The notes: generated from the sequence alone by a model not told the origin. A stretch of DNA of 64,000 nucleotides from Euptelea pleiosperma (GCA_035048495.1 CM068543.1:26463751-26527750); one strand, 5' to 3'; positions 1-10,637 are shown, counted from the stretch's first letter. Translations and numbers: made by a program.

Positions 1-11
1 TAGAGTGTTTT

Positions 12-228
12 TGTTATCATATACGTATGTTTATACGTAGTTTATATGTAATAGGGTAGCCTTTGTAAATACTTCTTATGTTGAGGGGTATACTCGTCCA
101 TGTTAGCTCTCCATATAAATAAGAAATTGTGGAATGATGTGAGACACACATGACATCCTTCTCTCTTCTCTCTTCTCTTTTCTCTCAACTCTAAACTAAC
201 CCTAACCCTAAAACCTCCATTGCAACTT
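12..228 (+). repeat. 5' LTR of CopA
   Basis: It starts TGTTATCATATACG and has the TATA-like stretch CATATAAATAAG near 112-122, a CT-rich stretch (about 157-190) and a CCCTAACCCTA run just before the primer binding site. It matches 1199-1417 almost base for base. Confidence 0.85.
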
Positions 229-584
229 GGTATCAGAGCCATCAATCTTGATTTACAGCTGAAGAACAACCGAAGGAGGATCACCGGAGTACTAGCGTCA
301 ACTGACGTCAACATGCCGTACAGTTGACATCATCAACTGTATGGACACGTTTGTCGAGGTCTCCCGAAACCCTTCCTACTTGATAGATCTTGAGTTTTCA
401 TTGATTGTAGTATTTTTTGTGAATGTTTTGGGGCATTCTTGATGATTTTTAGACCCTTCTCTTAAAATTCGTTTTTAATGGTTTTTTGAACCAACCAAAA
501 ATTTGATCTCTTGAGGGTTTCTTGTTGGGGCTTTCTACTTTTGTTTGGTCGTCTATTATTTTAGGAACCCATAGGATCCATCCA

Positions 585-1191
585 TGTGCTGTTCCATCAG
601 CCAGTACATGCACTCACCTAAGGAGATTCACTGAGAGGCAATACACAAGATTTTGAGGTACCTCAAGTCTGCTCCTAGCAGAGGCCTCCTTTTCAAGAAG
701 AATGATCACATGAGAGTAGAGTCATACACTGATGCAGACAGGGCTGGTGCCAAAGATGACAGAAATTTACATCATGCTATTACACCTTTGTTGGGGGCAA
801 TCTAGATACTTGGAGGAGCAAGAAGCAACCTGTAGGTGCCAGATCCAGTGTAGAGGCATAGTTTAAAGCAATGGCCCATGGTTTCTGTGAGATGCTCTGG
901 TAGAAGATGTTGATTGCTGAGCTTGGTTTTCCAGTCTCGGGATCTGTGAGCTTGTATTATGACAAGGCCGCCATCAGCATTGCTCACAATCCAGTACAGC
1001 ATGATCGAGCCAAGCACATTGAGGTGGATCGCCACGTCATTAGAGAGAAGATTGTATCTGGGGAAGTATGTACTCCCTTTGTGAAGACAGATAAACAAGT
1101 AGCCGATGTCTTCACTAAGGGAGTTCCCAGTTGGCAACTTCACAAATGTTTATGCAAGTTGGGCATGAGAGATATCTATGCACCAACTTGA
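585..1191 (+). pseudogene. CopA RNase H domain remnant
   Basis: This is the C-terminal RNase H part of a copia pol polyprotein, which would degrade the RNA strand of the RNA:DNA hybrid. The sequence first reads QYMHSPKEIH, then a stop, then ILRYLKS and SYTDADRAGAKDD, which holds the first catalytic Asp. The final stretch from 907 is open and contains AISIAHNPVQHDRAKHIEVD and ADVFTKG, the conserved end of copia pol, and stops at 1189-1191 just before the polypurine tract. There are in-frame stops before 907, and the CDN motif is changed to YDK. It is non-functional and is the only coding part left in CopA. Confidence 0.8.
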
Positions 1192-1198
1192 GGGGGAG

Positions 1199-1417
1199 TG
1201 TTATCATATACGTATATTTATACGTATTTTATATGTAATAGGGTAGCCTTTGTAAATACCTCTCATGTAGAGGGGTATACTCGTCCATGTTACCTCTCCA
1301 TATAAATAAGAAATTGTGGAGTCATGTGAGACACACATGACATCCTTCTCTCTTCTCTCTTCTCTATTCTCTCTCAACTCTAACCCAACCCTAACCCTAA
1401 AACCTCCATTGCAACTT
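1199..1417 (+). repeat. 3' LTR of CopA
   Basis: Near-identical copy of 12-228 that directly follows the AGGGGGAG polypurine tract. The few differences from the 5' LTR suggest a fairly recent insertion. Confidence 0.85.
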
Positions 1418-1621
1418 ATTTTGGGTTGAAAACCCCACGGGTGATTCTCTTTGGTGTTTACAGGCATGTTGTGTGTACAAGGCCTCTTTTTCTTGTTTGT
1501 TGGTGGATATAGGGTATCCATGTCCACCGTGATTAGCTCAGATGTAGACTTAAAGGGTGTCAAAGGGTCCACCGTGAGTCCGTGACTCATTTGGGGTTTG
1601 AAAACTCAGGTTTACATGTTG
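1418..1621. other. Unassigned spacer between CopA and CopB
   Basis: About 200 bp with no recognisable coding or repeat ends. It contains two similar GTCCACCGTGA segments, near 1524 and 1568. It may be leader or gag sequence of the old CopB element. Confidence 0.3.
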
Positions 1622-2389
1622 CCTCTATTAAGTTGGATGGAAAAAAATATTTAGAGTGACCTCAGGCAACTGAGTATGGGTTAGCCAGGATATAGATTTT
1701 GAGCAGGAACTCTCTACCATCGCTCAGTTAGGTGTACTTGTATGTACAGAGCAAAGAGAGCAGGAGCAGTGCCATGGCACCATCCCCAGCTATAGATAGG
1801 TCTGCTCTTACCTCTGTTTCCGCTCCACGGTACATCCAGAAAGCAAGCCTTTGTCTCAAGCCCAGTCCTCTGCTGGGAGGTTTTCTGATCGGGATAAGCC
1901 CAAGTCTGCCCAATGTGGCCACCGAAGACATATGAAGGACTAGTGTTAGGACTTGCATGGTCGTCCACCACGACCCAACAAACCTACAACTCATAATACT
2001 AGTTCCGACACTTCAGACGATGCACCCCAGGGCACTATGACTTGGGCTTCTCTACTTAAGGACACTCAGCATTCCGCTTCTTGTACAGTCCCAGTTCAGC
2101 AAGCCGAGATTGGCATCTAACGTTTTCTTGCTCAATTAGAGGTCCCTTCTGCCACATCCACCTCGTCCTTTGCTTAGTTAGGTACCATAAGCACTACTCA
2201 TCATGTGTCTACTCCCCATCCAATCTCACCTGGATCAGTGAGTCAAATGCCTCCGAGCACATGACTGGTATCTATTCATTATTTTCCTCATTTTCTATAT
2301 GTTTAGGTCATGATAAAGTTAAAATCGTTGATGGTACCTTCTCATGTGTCTGGGAAAGGGAATGTCAATCTCTCTTCCCATCTTTCTTT
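1622..2389 (+). pseudogene. CopB left half: old copia gag C-terminus and protease start
   Basis: In pieces over several frames this reads as the end of a copia gag followed by the start of the protease. A degenerate zinc knuckle (AQCGHRRHMKD, then LHGRPPRP) lies around 1905-1970. A protease-type segment (TWISESNASEHMTG) at about 2230-2272 has lost the DSGA catalytic signature. The sequence stops abruptly at 2389, where CopC begins, and resumes at 8695 on the other side of CopC. Stops and frameshifts are frequent, so this is an old insertion. No LTR or terminal repeat of CopB is visible in the window. Confidence 0.7.
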
Positions 2390-2738
2390 TGTTGGATTCT
2401 ATTAACACCCACGTGAGGGTGTTCTTAGTGGGCTGCGTTCCACTACCCCACGTGGGGTTTATTCTCTATTGTTTATGGGTTAAGTGATGGGCCCATCCAC
2501 TTAACCCACAATCTCTTATTTCATGTTAGTGGGTTAAGTGGTGGGCCCCCACTTGACCCACACGATTTCTCCTTTACTTGTAGAAGGGGTTTCCCCTACT
2601 TATAAATATTACTTATGGGAGATTGAATATTCACTTCAATCTCCCAATTCTCTCTCAAACCCTAATCTCTCCTTCTCTCCCTAACCTCCATTATCTCTCT
2701 CTCAATCTTTAGCATATTGGTGACAACTCCAAACAACA
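2390..2738 (+). repeat. 5' LTR of CopC
   Basis: It starts TGTTGGATTC and ends AAACAACA. It contains ACCCACGTGAGGGTG / CCCCACGTGGGG inverted motifs, a TATA-like CTTATAAATATTAC near 2599-2612 and a CT-rich tail. The primer binding site follows 3 bp later. Confidence 0.9.
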
Positions 2739-3019
2739 ATATGGTATCAGAACATGGTTACTCTAGGGCCAAAATCATTATCCCCTAGAGTTTCCACGAA
2801 GATCTTATATGTGGGCATCCGAAGTCCGGGCAAGTTTTGAGCAAATCGCAGAGGGTACTCCTGCGAAGTTCTTGGATCTTTTCTGAAGCAAAGGAACCAG
2901 AGATCTATCATTCTTGGTGTATTGCCTGCTATCAGTCGTCAGAGATCCACTCTATCCCTGTTCTTCAGGATTTTTTATCAGTTTTTTCGGAGAACACGTA
3001 TATCGAGGTTTTTTGAGTT

Positions 3020-3480
3020 TTGATTTTCCTCGAGATTCGTGTCATTTTTGGGCTCTCTACCCAAACCGCCAGTCTCATAGGGCCAGTAAGGTTCGACAAA
3101 AACTTATTTCAGAATTTTTGGATCATCGGATCTCCGGTTTCAAAAATCGGATCCCCGCTCAGATTTCAGACTTTTTATTTTCTTGAGATTCGTGCACTGC
3201 TTGGGCTCTCTACTCTAGCCGCACCTCCCTGTGGATTATCTGGGATCTATAAAGTCTCGTTTGAGAATTTTCTGATCGTCAGATCTCCGGTTCAAAAAAT
3301 CGGATCCCCAGCTCAATTTTTTGGTTTTTTTCTACCTCGAGATTCAAGCGTTGTTTGGGCTTTCTACCCTAACCGCACCTCCTTGTGGACTATCTGGGAT
3401 CTACAGAGCTTGGTTTGGGATTTTTCTGATTGTCAGATCTCCGGTTTGAAAAATCGTCTGGGTTTTTGGCCCGGATCAGG
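3020..3480 (+). repeat. 154-bp tandem repeats (3 units) in the CopC leader
   Basis: The marker GATCTCCGGTT recurs at 3128, 3282 and 3436, giving two intervals of exactly 154 bp. A second marker, CGAGATTC or TGAGATTC, recurs near 3032, 3183 and 3338. The units lie between the primer binding site and gag and are diverged. They make long apparent reading frames that resemble no gag protein. Confidence 0.75.
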
Positions 3481-3616
3481 TTTTGCCTTTTTTGGGTTTT
3501 CTACTTTTTTGGAAACCAAGGTTCCCAGGGCACTTCTACCCTAGCCGCACCTCCCAAAGTGCTCCTAGGAACCCCCCTAACCTTGGTTTAGGTTCTGTAG
3601 ACCTTCTGTTCGTCAG

Positions 3617-4525
3617 TTGGTTATTTCCAGCCCTTCCGCTACGATGAGTTCATCAGAGGTTTCATCAGTTGAAAATAGCACTCCGTCACATGGTTTTCAT
3701 GGAGACCACAACCCCCAACTATGCATCACTACGATCGAGTTTGTTGGGACAAACTATCTTGAGTGGAAGACATCGGCACTCATGTACATCAGGGGACGTG
3801 GCTACAGTGAGTACCTCATAGGAAAGACAGTCTAGCCTGCCGCCATAGACAAATCCCACCGGAAATACGTTATGGAGAACCTTAAGGTGATGTCTTGGCT
3901 TCTCCATTCGATGCAACCCCAAATCAGCAGGGGGTTCATGTTCCTTCCTACAGCGAGGGAAATCTTGGATTCTGTTACCGAAACCTATTCCCAGGTTGGC
4001 AACTTTGCGAAGCTCTATGAGTTAGAGCAAGAGATTGCTTGTCTCCGACAGGGGGAGCTCAAGCTTGGTACTTATTATGCTTCTCTACAAAGAAAATAGG
4101 AAGAGATAGATCATTATCAGGACTACACCCCGGTTTGTGCTGCGGATGTGAAGTCTTTCCGTGCTATTGTTGAGCAATCCCGGATATTCCAGTTCCTTTC
4201 CGGCCTTCATCCTAGCTTTGAGGCTGCCCGTGTTCAAATACTTGGCAGATCTCCTCCCCCTACTTCATTGGCACAAGTCTATGCCTACATTCAGGGGGAG
4301 GATAGTCACCGCACTGCCATGCAGCTACGCAGTGGTAGTGACACTCATGATCGATCTGCCCTTGCCTCTGCGTCTCAGAAGGGTCAGAAATCCTTCTAGA
4401 AGAAGACCAGTGATGACAGACGACATCCCAAGTGTGATCACTGCAACCGTCTAGGCCATGTGAAGGACATTTGTTGGGAGCTGCATGGACGCCCACAGGG
4501 TCTAGGCCCAAATCCACAACAGTGA
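3617..4525 (+). pseudogene. CopC gag
   Basis: Capsid-like protein of the copia element. The ATG at 3644 (or in frame at 3617) opens MSSSEVSSVEN. It is followed by a typical copia gag region (FVGTNYLEWKTSALMYIRG), the UBN2-like part (EQEIACLRQGELKLGTYYASL) around 4010-4095, and a CCHC zinc knuckle (CDHCNRLGHVKDICWELHGR) at about 4435-4494. In-frame stops at about 3833, 4097 and 4397 break it. Gag would package the element RNA, and the knuckle binds RNA. It is directly followed by the protease region of pol. Confidence 0.8.
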
Positions 4526-4561
4526 TCTTCAGCGAGACAGGAGCCTCCTGCAGCACTTTCT

Positions 4562-7500
4562 ATGGCTCACGACACTGCACCCTCAGCACCTCCTACCAAT
4601 GGGGATATGGACTCTTTTTCTCCCAGTGATCTTGAGCGACTTCGTCGTATGATGGCCCAGCTCAATGGGCAAGCCTCCACTTCTACCTCCACCTATGCAC
4701 AGACAGGTACTGGATCTGCTTTCTCTGTATCCATTGTTCTTTCTACTCCCTCCTGGATCATCGATTTAGGGGCCTCAGATCATATGACTGGTATGTCTTC
4801 AGTTTTCTCTAGTTATTCTATTTGTTCTGGTCTTGACAAGGTTAGGATAGCTGATGGCACCCTTTCCTCTGTTTCCGGGAAGGACAATGTTCATGCCTCT
4901 TCAGCACTAACCTTGTCCTCGGTACTGCATGTTCCTCAGTTTACAGCTAATCTTTTATCTGTCAATAGCCTTACTAAGAATCTTAATTGCAGTGTAACAT
5001 TTTTTCCTTCTCATTGTGTGTTTCAGGAATTGGAGTCGAGGAGGACGATTGGCAGTGGACGTGAGGAAGGTGGCTTGTACCTCCTGGATCGCTCAGTTTC
5101 CTCTTCAGCACATCAGTCCAGCATTAGTAGCAGTAGTCGAGTCAATAAAAACCAGTTATTGCTTTGGCATAACCGCTGGTCATGTACCCATGTCAGTTTT
5201 AAAACGTGTCTTTCCTGCTTTCTCTTCTTTTGCAATGTTCCGTTCCACTGTGAAACTTGTGAACTCGCAAAGCATTGTCACACTGTTTTTCCTCTCAGTG
5301 AAAATAAAAGTACTATTCCTTTCAATATTGTGCATTCTGCCCCGATGATGTCTTTATTTGGATTCTGATATTTTGTTACATTTATTGATGATTTCAGTGG
5401 CTCTACTTGGGTATATCTTATGAAGTCGAAAGATGAGGTTTCTTCCATTTTTCAGACCTTCCACAAGATAGTCACCACTCAGTTCAGTACCCCACTCAAA
5501 ATTCTCCGATCTAATAATGGGGGTGAGTACCTAGACGGGAGCCTTAGAGATTACTTTGCCTCTCATAGCATTGTACATCAAACTTCTTGTCCGTCGACTC
5601 CCCCACACAATGGGAAAGCTGAAAGAAAAAACCATCACCTTCTCAAGGTTGAGCGTACCCTTCGTCTTGGGATGCAGGTTCCAAAATCTTTTTGGTCTAA
5701 ATTCATCCTTCTGGCTGCGTATCTTATCAATAGCATGCCATCTCATATTCTTGGCTTTCAGACCCCTTTGTCTGTCCTGCGTCCCGATAGTCTAGCTTTC
5801 ATTGTTGCACCCAAAGTCTTTGGGTGTGTATGCTATGTGCATGTTCATCGTCACTCTCGTGACAAACTTGATGCACGAGCCTTGAGATATATTTTCCTGG
5901 GGTACCCTTCCACTCATAAGGGATACAAATGCTATCATCCGGGTTCGCGTCGACGTTTCACATCTCTGGACGTCACATTTGCTGAGCACGTTCCATTCTT
6001 TGGCTGTAGGGTCTCTCTTCAGGGGAAGTGTGATATTGTGGACGAGAGCCCTGTCCCCATGCCGGAACTTGTACCCATCTCCACTCCTGTGCCTATGGTC
6101 GAATCTGTCTACTATTGACAAGGACACTTCTACTACAACATCGACGGATATGCGAGTTTATGCCAGATCCAGGAAGAAATGACAAGTCACTGATTCTGTG
6201 CCTGTCAGTCTACCCTCGGATCCAGATCCAAGTATTGTTTCTACCCCTGCTTTAGTTCATGAGTCTTCAGAGACTCCTACTCCAGAGGAGGATCTACCCA
6301 TTGCACTTCGTAAGGGTGTGCGCACTTGCACCGAGCACCCTATCTCTCACTTCGTTTCTTACTAGTCATTGTCTCCATCTTATCAGACATTTGTTAGCAC
6401 TGTTTCGTCTGTTTCCTTGCCATCTACCATTGCAGATGCACTTAGCCACCCAAAGTGGAAATGGGCAATAATAGACGAAATGCAGGCTCTTGAAAAAAAC
6501 AAGACATGGGATCTTGTTTCTTTACCCAGGGGGAAGAAACCAGTGGGGTGCAAGTGGGTCTTCACCGTGAAGCACAAAGCAGATGGTTCCATTGATAGGT
6601 ACAAAGCTCGGCTAGTTGCCAAGGGGTTCACTCAGACCTATGGGATAGATTACCAGGAGACATTTGCACCTGTAGCCAAGACGAACTCGATCAGGGTTCT
6701 ACTGTCCTTGGCTGCAAACAGGTCATGCCTTTACATCAGTTGGATGTAAAGAACACTTTTCTACATGGGGACCTAACAGAGGAAGTTTACATGAAAGTGC
6801 CACCAGGGTTGAAGCTTGCTGGAAGTGAAGACAGGGTGTGCAGACTGAAGAAAGCTTTATATGGGTTGAAGCAATCTCCTCGAGCTTGGATTGAACAGTT
6901 CAGTAGTGCAGTGAGAAAGGTAGGCTACACACAGAGTCAGGCAGATCACACTCTGTTTGTGAAGCATCTACAGACCAGTATCACTGCATTGATCGTATAT
7001 GTGGATGACATAGTCATTACGGGGAGTGACCCGACAAAGATTACAAGGCTCAAGGCCTTCATGTCGTCTGAGTTTGAAACGAAAGATCTAGGACCATTAA
7101 GATACTTTCTAGGGATTGAGGTTGCCAGGTCATCGAGGGACATCTTCATTTCACAGAGAAAGTATGTCCTAGACTTACTGAGCGAGACTGGGTATTTGGG
7201 TTCGCGACCAGCAGATACTCCTATTGATCAGAACCATCAACTGAATTCGAGGACGGTACACTTCTAGGTGATCTTGCCTTATTTCAGCGATTGGTTTGCA
7301 GATTGATATATCTTGCCCATACACGGCCTGACATTGCTTATGCAGTAAGCGTCATTAGTCGATTCATGCATTCACCTCGGTCACCACATCTTGAGGCTGC
7401 ACACAGAGTCCTTCGGTATCTCAAGGGATCACTAGGTCGAGGCATATTGTTTGGAGTTCATGGCCACCTCAGGTTGGAAGCATACAGTGATACAGATTGG

Positions 7501-8332
7501 GCAGGTGCAGTGACCGATAGACGGTCTACATCAGGTTATTGTACCTTGTTGGAGGCGACTTGGTGTCTTGGAGGAGCAAGAAACAACCAGTTATCGCCCG
7601 ATCCAATGCAGAGGCAGAGTTCCGCTCCATGGCACATGGAGTGTGTGAGCTCTTGTGGTTGAAGATTATGTTAGCAGAATTGGGAGTCAAGGTGACAGAC
7701 CCAATGAGCCTCTATTGCGACAATAAAGTGACCATTAGCATTGCTCATAACCATGGTTTAAAATTTCGGAATGTTTCGTAATGTTTCGTATGTTTCGTTT
7801 CGTTTCGTAAGGAAACCGAAACAAAACATTGAATGTTTCGTTTCGTTTCGTAATATTTCGGTTTGTTTCACCAAGACAAACCGAGACAATCCGATACAAT
7901 CCAAAAAAATAAAAATAAATAAAAAGTATAATTTAATGATTTTGAATAATATTTCGGAACGGTCGTAATGTTTCGTAATATTTCGTAATGTTCCGTAAAT
8001 GTTTCGTAATATTTCGGAAATTTCGTTTTTTCAATGTTTCGTGAATGTTTCGTTTCGTTTTGGAGTTTGTCTCGGTTTTTCACTTGACCGAGACATTCCT
8101 CCAAAACGAAATTTTAAACCTTGCTCACAACCCAGTTCAGCATGACAGGACTAAACACATCGAGGTTGATAGGCACTTCATCAAGGAGAAGCTTCAGCAG
8201 GGATTGATTTGTACACCCTATGTAAGGACTCAGGAGCAGGTTGCCGATATACTTACTAAGGGAGTCAACAAGTCAATCCTGAATACATTGATAGCCAAGC
8301 TGGGTATAATGGATATCTTCGCACCAGTTTGA
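4562..8332 (+). pseudogene. CopC pol: protease, integrase, RT and RNase H remnants
   Basis: Copia domain order is intact. Protease at about 4745-4790 has DLGA where DSGA is expected. The pre-integrase and HHCC region (WHNRW, CETCELAKH) runs about 5160-5275. The integrase core begins at the IDDFSG motif (about 5383), just after an in-frame stop at 5366, and includes NNGGEY and NGKAERKN. RT starts near 6440 (WKWAIIDEMQALEKN) with [20 protein letters not shown] and the catalytic YVDDIVITG near 6997. RNase H has YSDTDWAGA, NAEAEFRSMAHG and LYCDNKV. Frameshifts occur near 6725-6750 and 7545, and hAT-1 interrupts it at 7752-8123, after which ADILTKGV and DIFAPV close the frame at 8332. The multiple breaks make it non-functional. 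Confidence 0.85.
7752..8123. mobile_element. hAT-1: hAT-like MITE inside CopC RNase H
   Basis: Terminal inverted repeats are CATGGTTTAAAATTTCG at 7752 and CGAAATTTTAAACCTTG ending at 8123 (16 of 17 match). They are flanked by 8-bp duplications CTCATAAC (7744-7751) and CTCACAAC (8124-8131), with one mismatch. The 8-bp size and the CAAGG-type termini fit the hAT superfamily; a 9-bp Mutator-type reading cannot be fully excluded. The RNase H codons resume right after it. The 372-bp body has no coding capacity and is largely built from short motifs of the type TTTCGTAATG and TTTCGTTTCG in both orientations. A related element lies in CopD (hAT-2). Confidence 0.8.
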
Positions 8333-8339
8333 GGGAGAG

Positions 8340-8694
8340 TATTAGATTCTATGTACACCCACGTAGGGGTGTTCTTAGTGGGCTGCGTTCCACTACCCCA
8401 CGTGGGGTTTATTCTCTATTGTTTATGGGTTAAGTGATGGGTCCATCGACTTAACCCACAATCTCTTTATTTCATGTTAGTGGGTTAAGAGGTGGGCCCC
8501 CACTTGACCCACACGATTTCTCTTTACTTGTAGAAGGGGTTTCCCCTACTTATAAATATTACTTATGGGAGATTGAATATTCACCTCAATCTCCCCATTC
8601 TCTCTCAAACCCTAATCTCTCCTTCTCTCCCTAACCTCCATTATCTCTCTCTCTCTCTCAATCTTTAGCATATTGGTGACAACCTCAAACAACA
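8340..8694 (+). repeat. 3' LTR of CopC
   Basis: It follows GAGGGAGAG, starts TATTAGATTC (the TG start has mutated to TA) and ends AAACAACA. It is followed by the target duplication TCTTT (8695-8699). It matches the 5' LTR except for a few substitutions and an extra CT-repeat expansion near 8648-8660. Confidence 0.9.
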
Positions 8695-8935
8695 TCTTTA
8701 TCATCTATTTTACATATTCCAAAGTTTACTTCCAACCTCTTATCTATTAGTTCCTTTACCAAACGTTTGAATTGTAGTGTTACATTCTTTCCTTCTTCGT
8801 GTGTCTTCCAGGACCTATGTACGAAGAGGACGATTGGTATTGGATGTGAGGCTAATGGTTTATACCTCTTAGATGGACATCGTGTTGAACCCACAACACT
8901 GCACTCTCGTAAAAGTAGTCGACTCAGTCTAGACT
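8695..8935 (+). pseudogene. CopB right half: protease / pre-integrase fragment
   Basis: Continues the CopB reading that stopped at 2389, resuming at the duplicated TCTTT. It reads ILHIPKFTSNLLSISSFTK and then RLNCSVTFFPSSCVFQDL with GIGCEANGLYLLDG, the region between protease and integrase of copia elements. The corresponding part of CopC lies at about 4920-5090 and that of CopD at about 11510-11690. It ends where sequence resembling a hAT-type terminus begins. Confidence 0.75.
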
Positions 8936-8990
8936 ATATTTCGGTTTCGACCCTCACTGAAATGGCATGCGAAACCAAAATTTAAACCTT
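8936..8990. mobile_element. Truncated terminus of a hAT-1-type MITE
   Basis: The stretch contains TTTCGGTTTCG motifs and ends AAATTTAAACCTTG, which resembles the right end of hAT-1 (AAATTTTAAACCTTG). No matching left end is present, so this looks like a deleted copy. Confidence 0.45.
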
Positions 8991-9176
8991 GCCCTGGTGT
9001 GTTTGACTATTACTAGACCAAAAATGATATCAAGGTTTTCTACTTCTACGAATAAACAAATAACTAAAAATCTCATACCACATGTCAATACCATCATTTC
9101 TATTTAAGACCACAAACTTCAAAATAGTCTTCAATATTAAGATTCCTTAAAATATCTTTGAGCGCTTCTGAAATAC

Positions 9177-9270
9177 CAGTTAAAACTATTGGATAGCTCC
9201 GTGGGAATGTTGAGACATCATCAGAATCAAGCCCTGATGAATAGAACTCCACACCAGCTGGTAGAACACA
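9177..9270 (-). CDS. SCD1: SCD1-like DENN-domain protein gene, exon 2
   Basis: Coding exon of a host gene. On the minus strand a splice acceptor (TTGCAG ending at 9271) is followed by 94 nt encoding CVLPAGVEFYSSGLDSDDVS and TFPRSYPIVLT, then a donor G|GTATTT at 9176. It starts in phase 0 and ends after one base of a codon. Joined to exon 1 (23852-24025), the protein has the conserved N-terminus of plant SCD1 (LPT followed by CVLPAGVEF), the start of the upstream DENN region. SCD1 proteins act at the cell plate and plasma membrane in cytokinesis, polarised growth and trafficking. The next exon would encode the EGDGSK region. It is not in the window, so intron 2 is over 9.1 kb. The frame stays open past the donor to a stop at 9100-9102, which I take as chance. 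Confidence 0.85.
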
Positions 9271-10637
9271 CTGCAATTGTAGGACAACATTAGAAGTACA
9301 AATTATAAACTTTCTGGCATAAATTTCTCAAATCAGTTGCTATTAAAATTGTTGCCATAAAAAACTAAAAACAATCTACCAGTTCATCCATACACAAGCA
9401 ATTGCAACACATAACATCAACAATACTTTCTCTCAATGAGCCAAGTATTTCAGTAATAAAGCAGTGTAATAGAAACACATTTGAGAATACTGAACTAAAA
9501 CTGAGTACGCACTACGAATGGATAAGATCCCAACAGTTTTACAATTACAAAAAAGGGAATCAATTGGCAAGTAGAAAACTTTGAATAAATATCATCAATA
9601 AATGACTATGTAAGGATGACACCATATTCATGGTAAAAAGGGAACCTAGATTCTTGTGCATCATGGATAAATTCCCAACTAAACATATTGAAAGTAATAC
9701 TTACAAGTACCTAAAAGAAAAACTACACTGCAAAAGAAATGGCACAAGCACAAAATAAAAGACATAAAGGTGTAAATAGATGCGAATGTTCTTGAGTGTT
9801 AGCATTGAGTCAAAACAGAATCAAACAGGTAGGCCTCCCTTGAGCTAGAATTAAGAATTTCAGAATTAGCATTACATTGGTGAAATCAGTATAGATCCTT
9901 TTAAGTTAAACAAGATGTCAGACATTGAATTAGATCAACCCATATCGGAAATAAATTTCGGTTTTGGTTTATTTCGACCAACCCAGAAATGGAAATATTT
10001 CGTGGAAATATTTCAACCAGTGTGGAAATAATACATTTTTCGTGGAAATGATGGAAATAATGTGAAAATGTTTGTGGAAAGTTTGGGAAATGATAAAACA
10101 AGCATAACACACTCATATGCTATCAAACCATAATATACAACCATATGTAGTGTGGAAATGAATGACCATCGCCATCTGTAATATGTTAAAACATGTATCT
10201 AATAGTCAGTCAATGTATTATTTAATTAGATAACTATTATTTAATTACTTATTATAAAAAATCATAAATCAAGGTTATTAACGAATCTTTATTCACTTAC
10301 ATTAATGTCTTAATATTATGTATAATTTTAGAAAACCTATTAACTTATAACATTTACTTAATTTTTTGAATGCTTAAATATTGTTTTTGGAACAAAATTT
10401 AACCCAACCAACTTGTAGAATAGGCTAAGTTATGCAACATATAATCAATTTATGCACAATCATGGATGTTTGGGGTAAAAACCAATGAGAATGAGGGTTT
10501 TCCCAAATTTCAAACTTTCACCCTAATGATCTTCAATTCATGCACAAATCAAGCGTAAATACATCATAGATTCATAGATTTTATGCACTTACACCTAATC
10601 TATCTATTTGTAGCCATAAATTTTATACTTACGTACA
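9271..10637 (-). other. Downstream part of SCD1-like intron 1, no gene seen
   Basis: AT-rich intronic sequence between exon 2 and the truncated left edge of CopD. No reading frame with family features was found. It contains a TTTCG/GGAAAT-rich patch (9940-10090). The whole intron runs from 9271 to 23851, about 14.6 kb, and is mostly transposable elements. Confidence 0.6.
9940..10090. repeat. TTTCG / GGAAAT-rich patch
   Basis: Short motifs such as ATTTCGGTTTTGG, TATTTCGTGGAAAT and GTGGAAATAATG recur. The composition is like the interior of hAT-1, but no terminal repeats were found. It may be a decayed relative. Confidence 0.35.

Larger units (their letters stand above)
12..1417 (+). mobile_element. 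CopA: internally deleted Ty1/copia element with both LTRs
   Basis: Two copies of a roughly 217-bp LTR (12-228 and 1199-1417) flank about 970 bp of internal sequence. The first LTR is followed by a tRNA-iMet primer binding site (TGGTATCAGAGCC, 228-240). The second is preceded by the polypurine tract GAGGGGGAG (about 1190-1198). Between them are a leader (241 to about 585) and only the RNase H end of pol, so gag, protease, integrase and most of RT are deleted. Possible 5-bp target duplications are GTTTT (7-11) and ATTTT (1418-1422), with one mismatch. The exact LTR 3' boundary is uncertain because both copies end in GCAACTT rather than a clean CA. The 3' LTR of CopD at 16093 belongs to the same family. 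Confidence 0.85.
2390..8694 (+). mobile_element. CopC: complete Ty1/copia retrotransposon nested in CopB
   Basis: The element is bounded by similar LTRs (2390-2738 and 8340-8694) and by a perfect 5-bp target duplication TCTTT (2385-2389 and 8695-8699). It has a primer binding site TGGTATCAGAAC (2742-2753), a leader with 154-bp repeats, gag, then protease, integrase, RT and RNase H in copia order, and a purine tract GAGGGAGAG before the 3' LTR. It is decayed: the protease motif reads DLGA, there is a stop before the integrase IDD motif, and there are frameshifts near 6725-6750 and 7545. A hAT-type MITE sits in RNase H. The LTRs differ at a handful of sites, so the insertion is moderately young and clearly later than CopB. 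Confidence 0.93.

Noticed and set aside
3020..3544. 174-codon open frame in the CopC leader
   Set aside because: It follows from the 154-bp tandem repeats and precedes the true gag start at 3617/3644.
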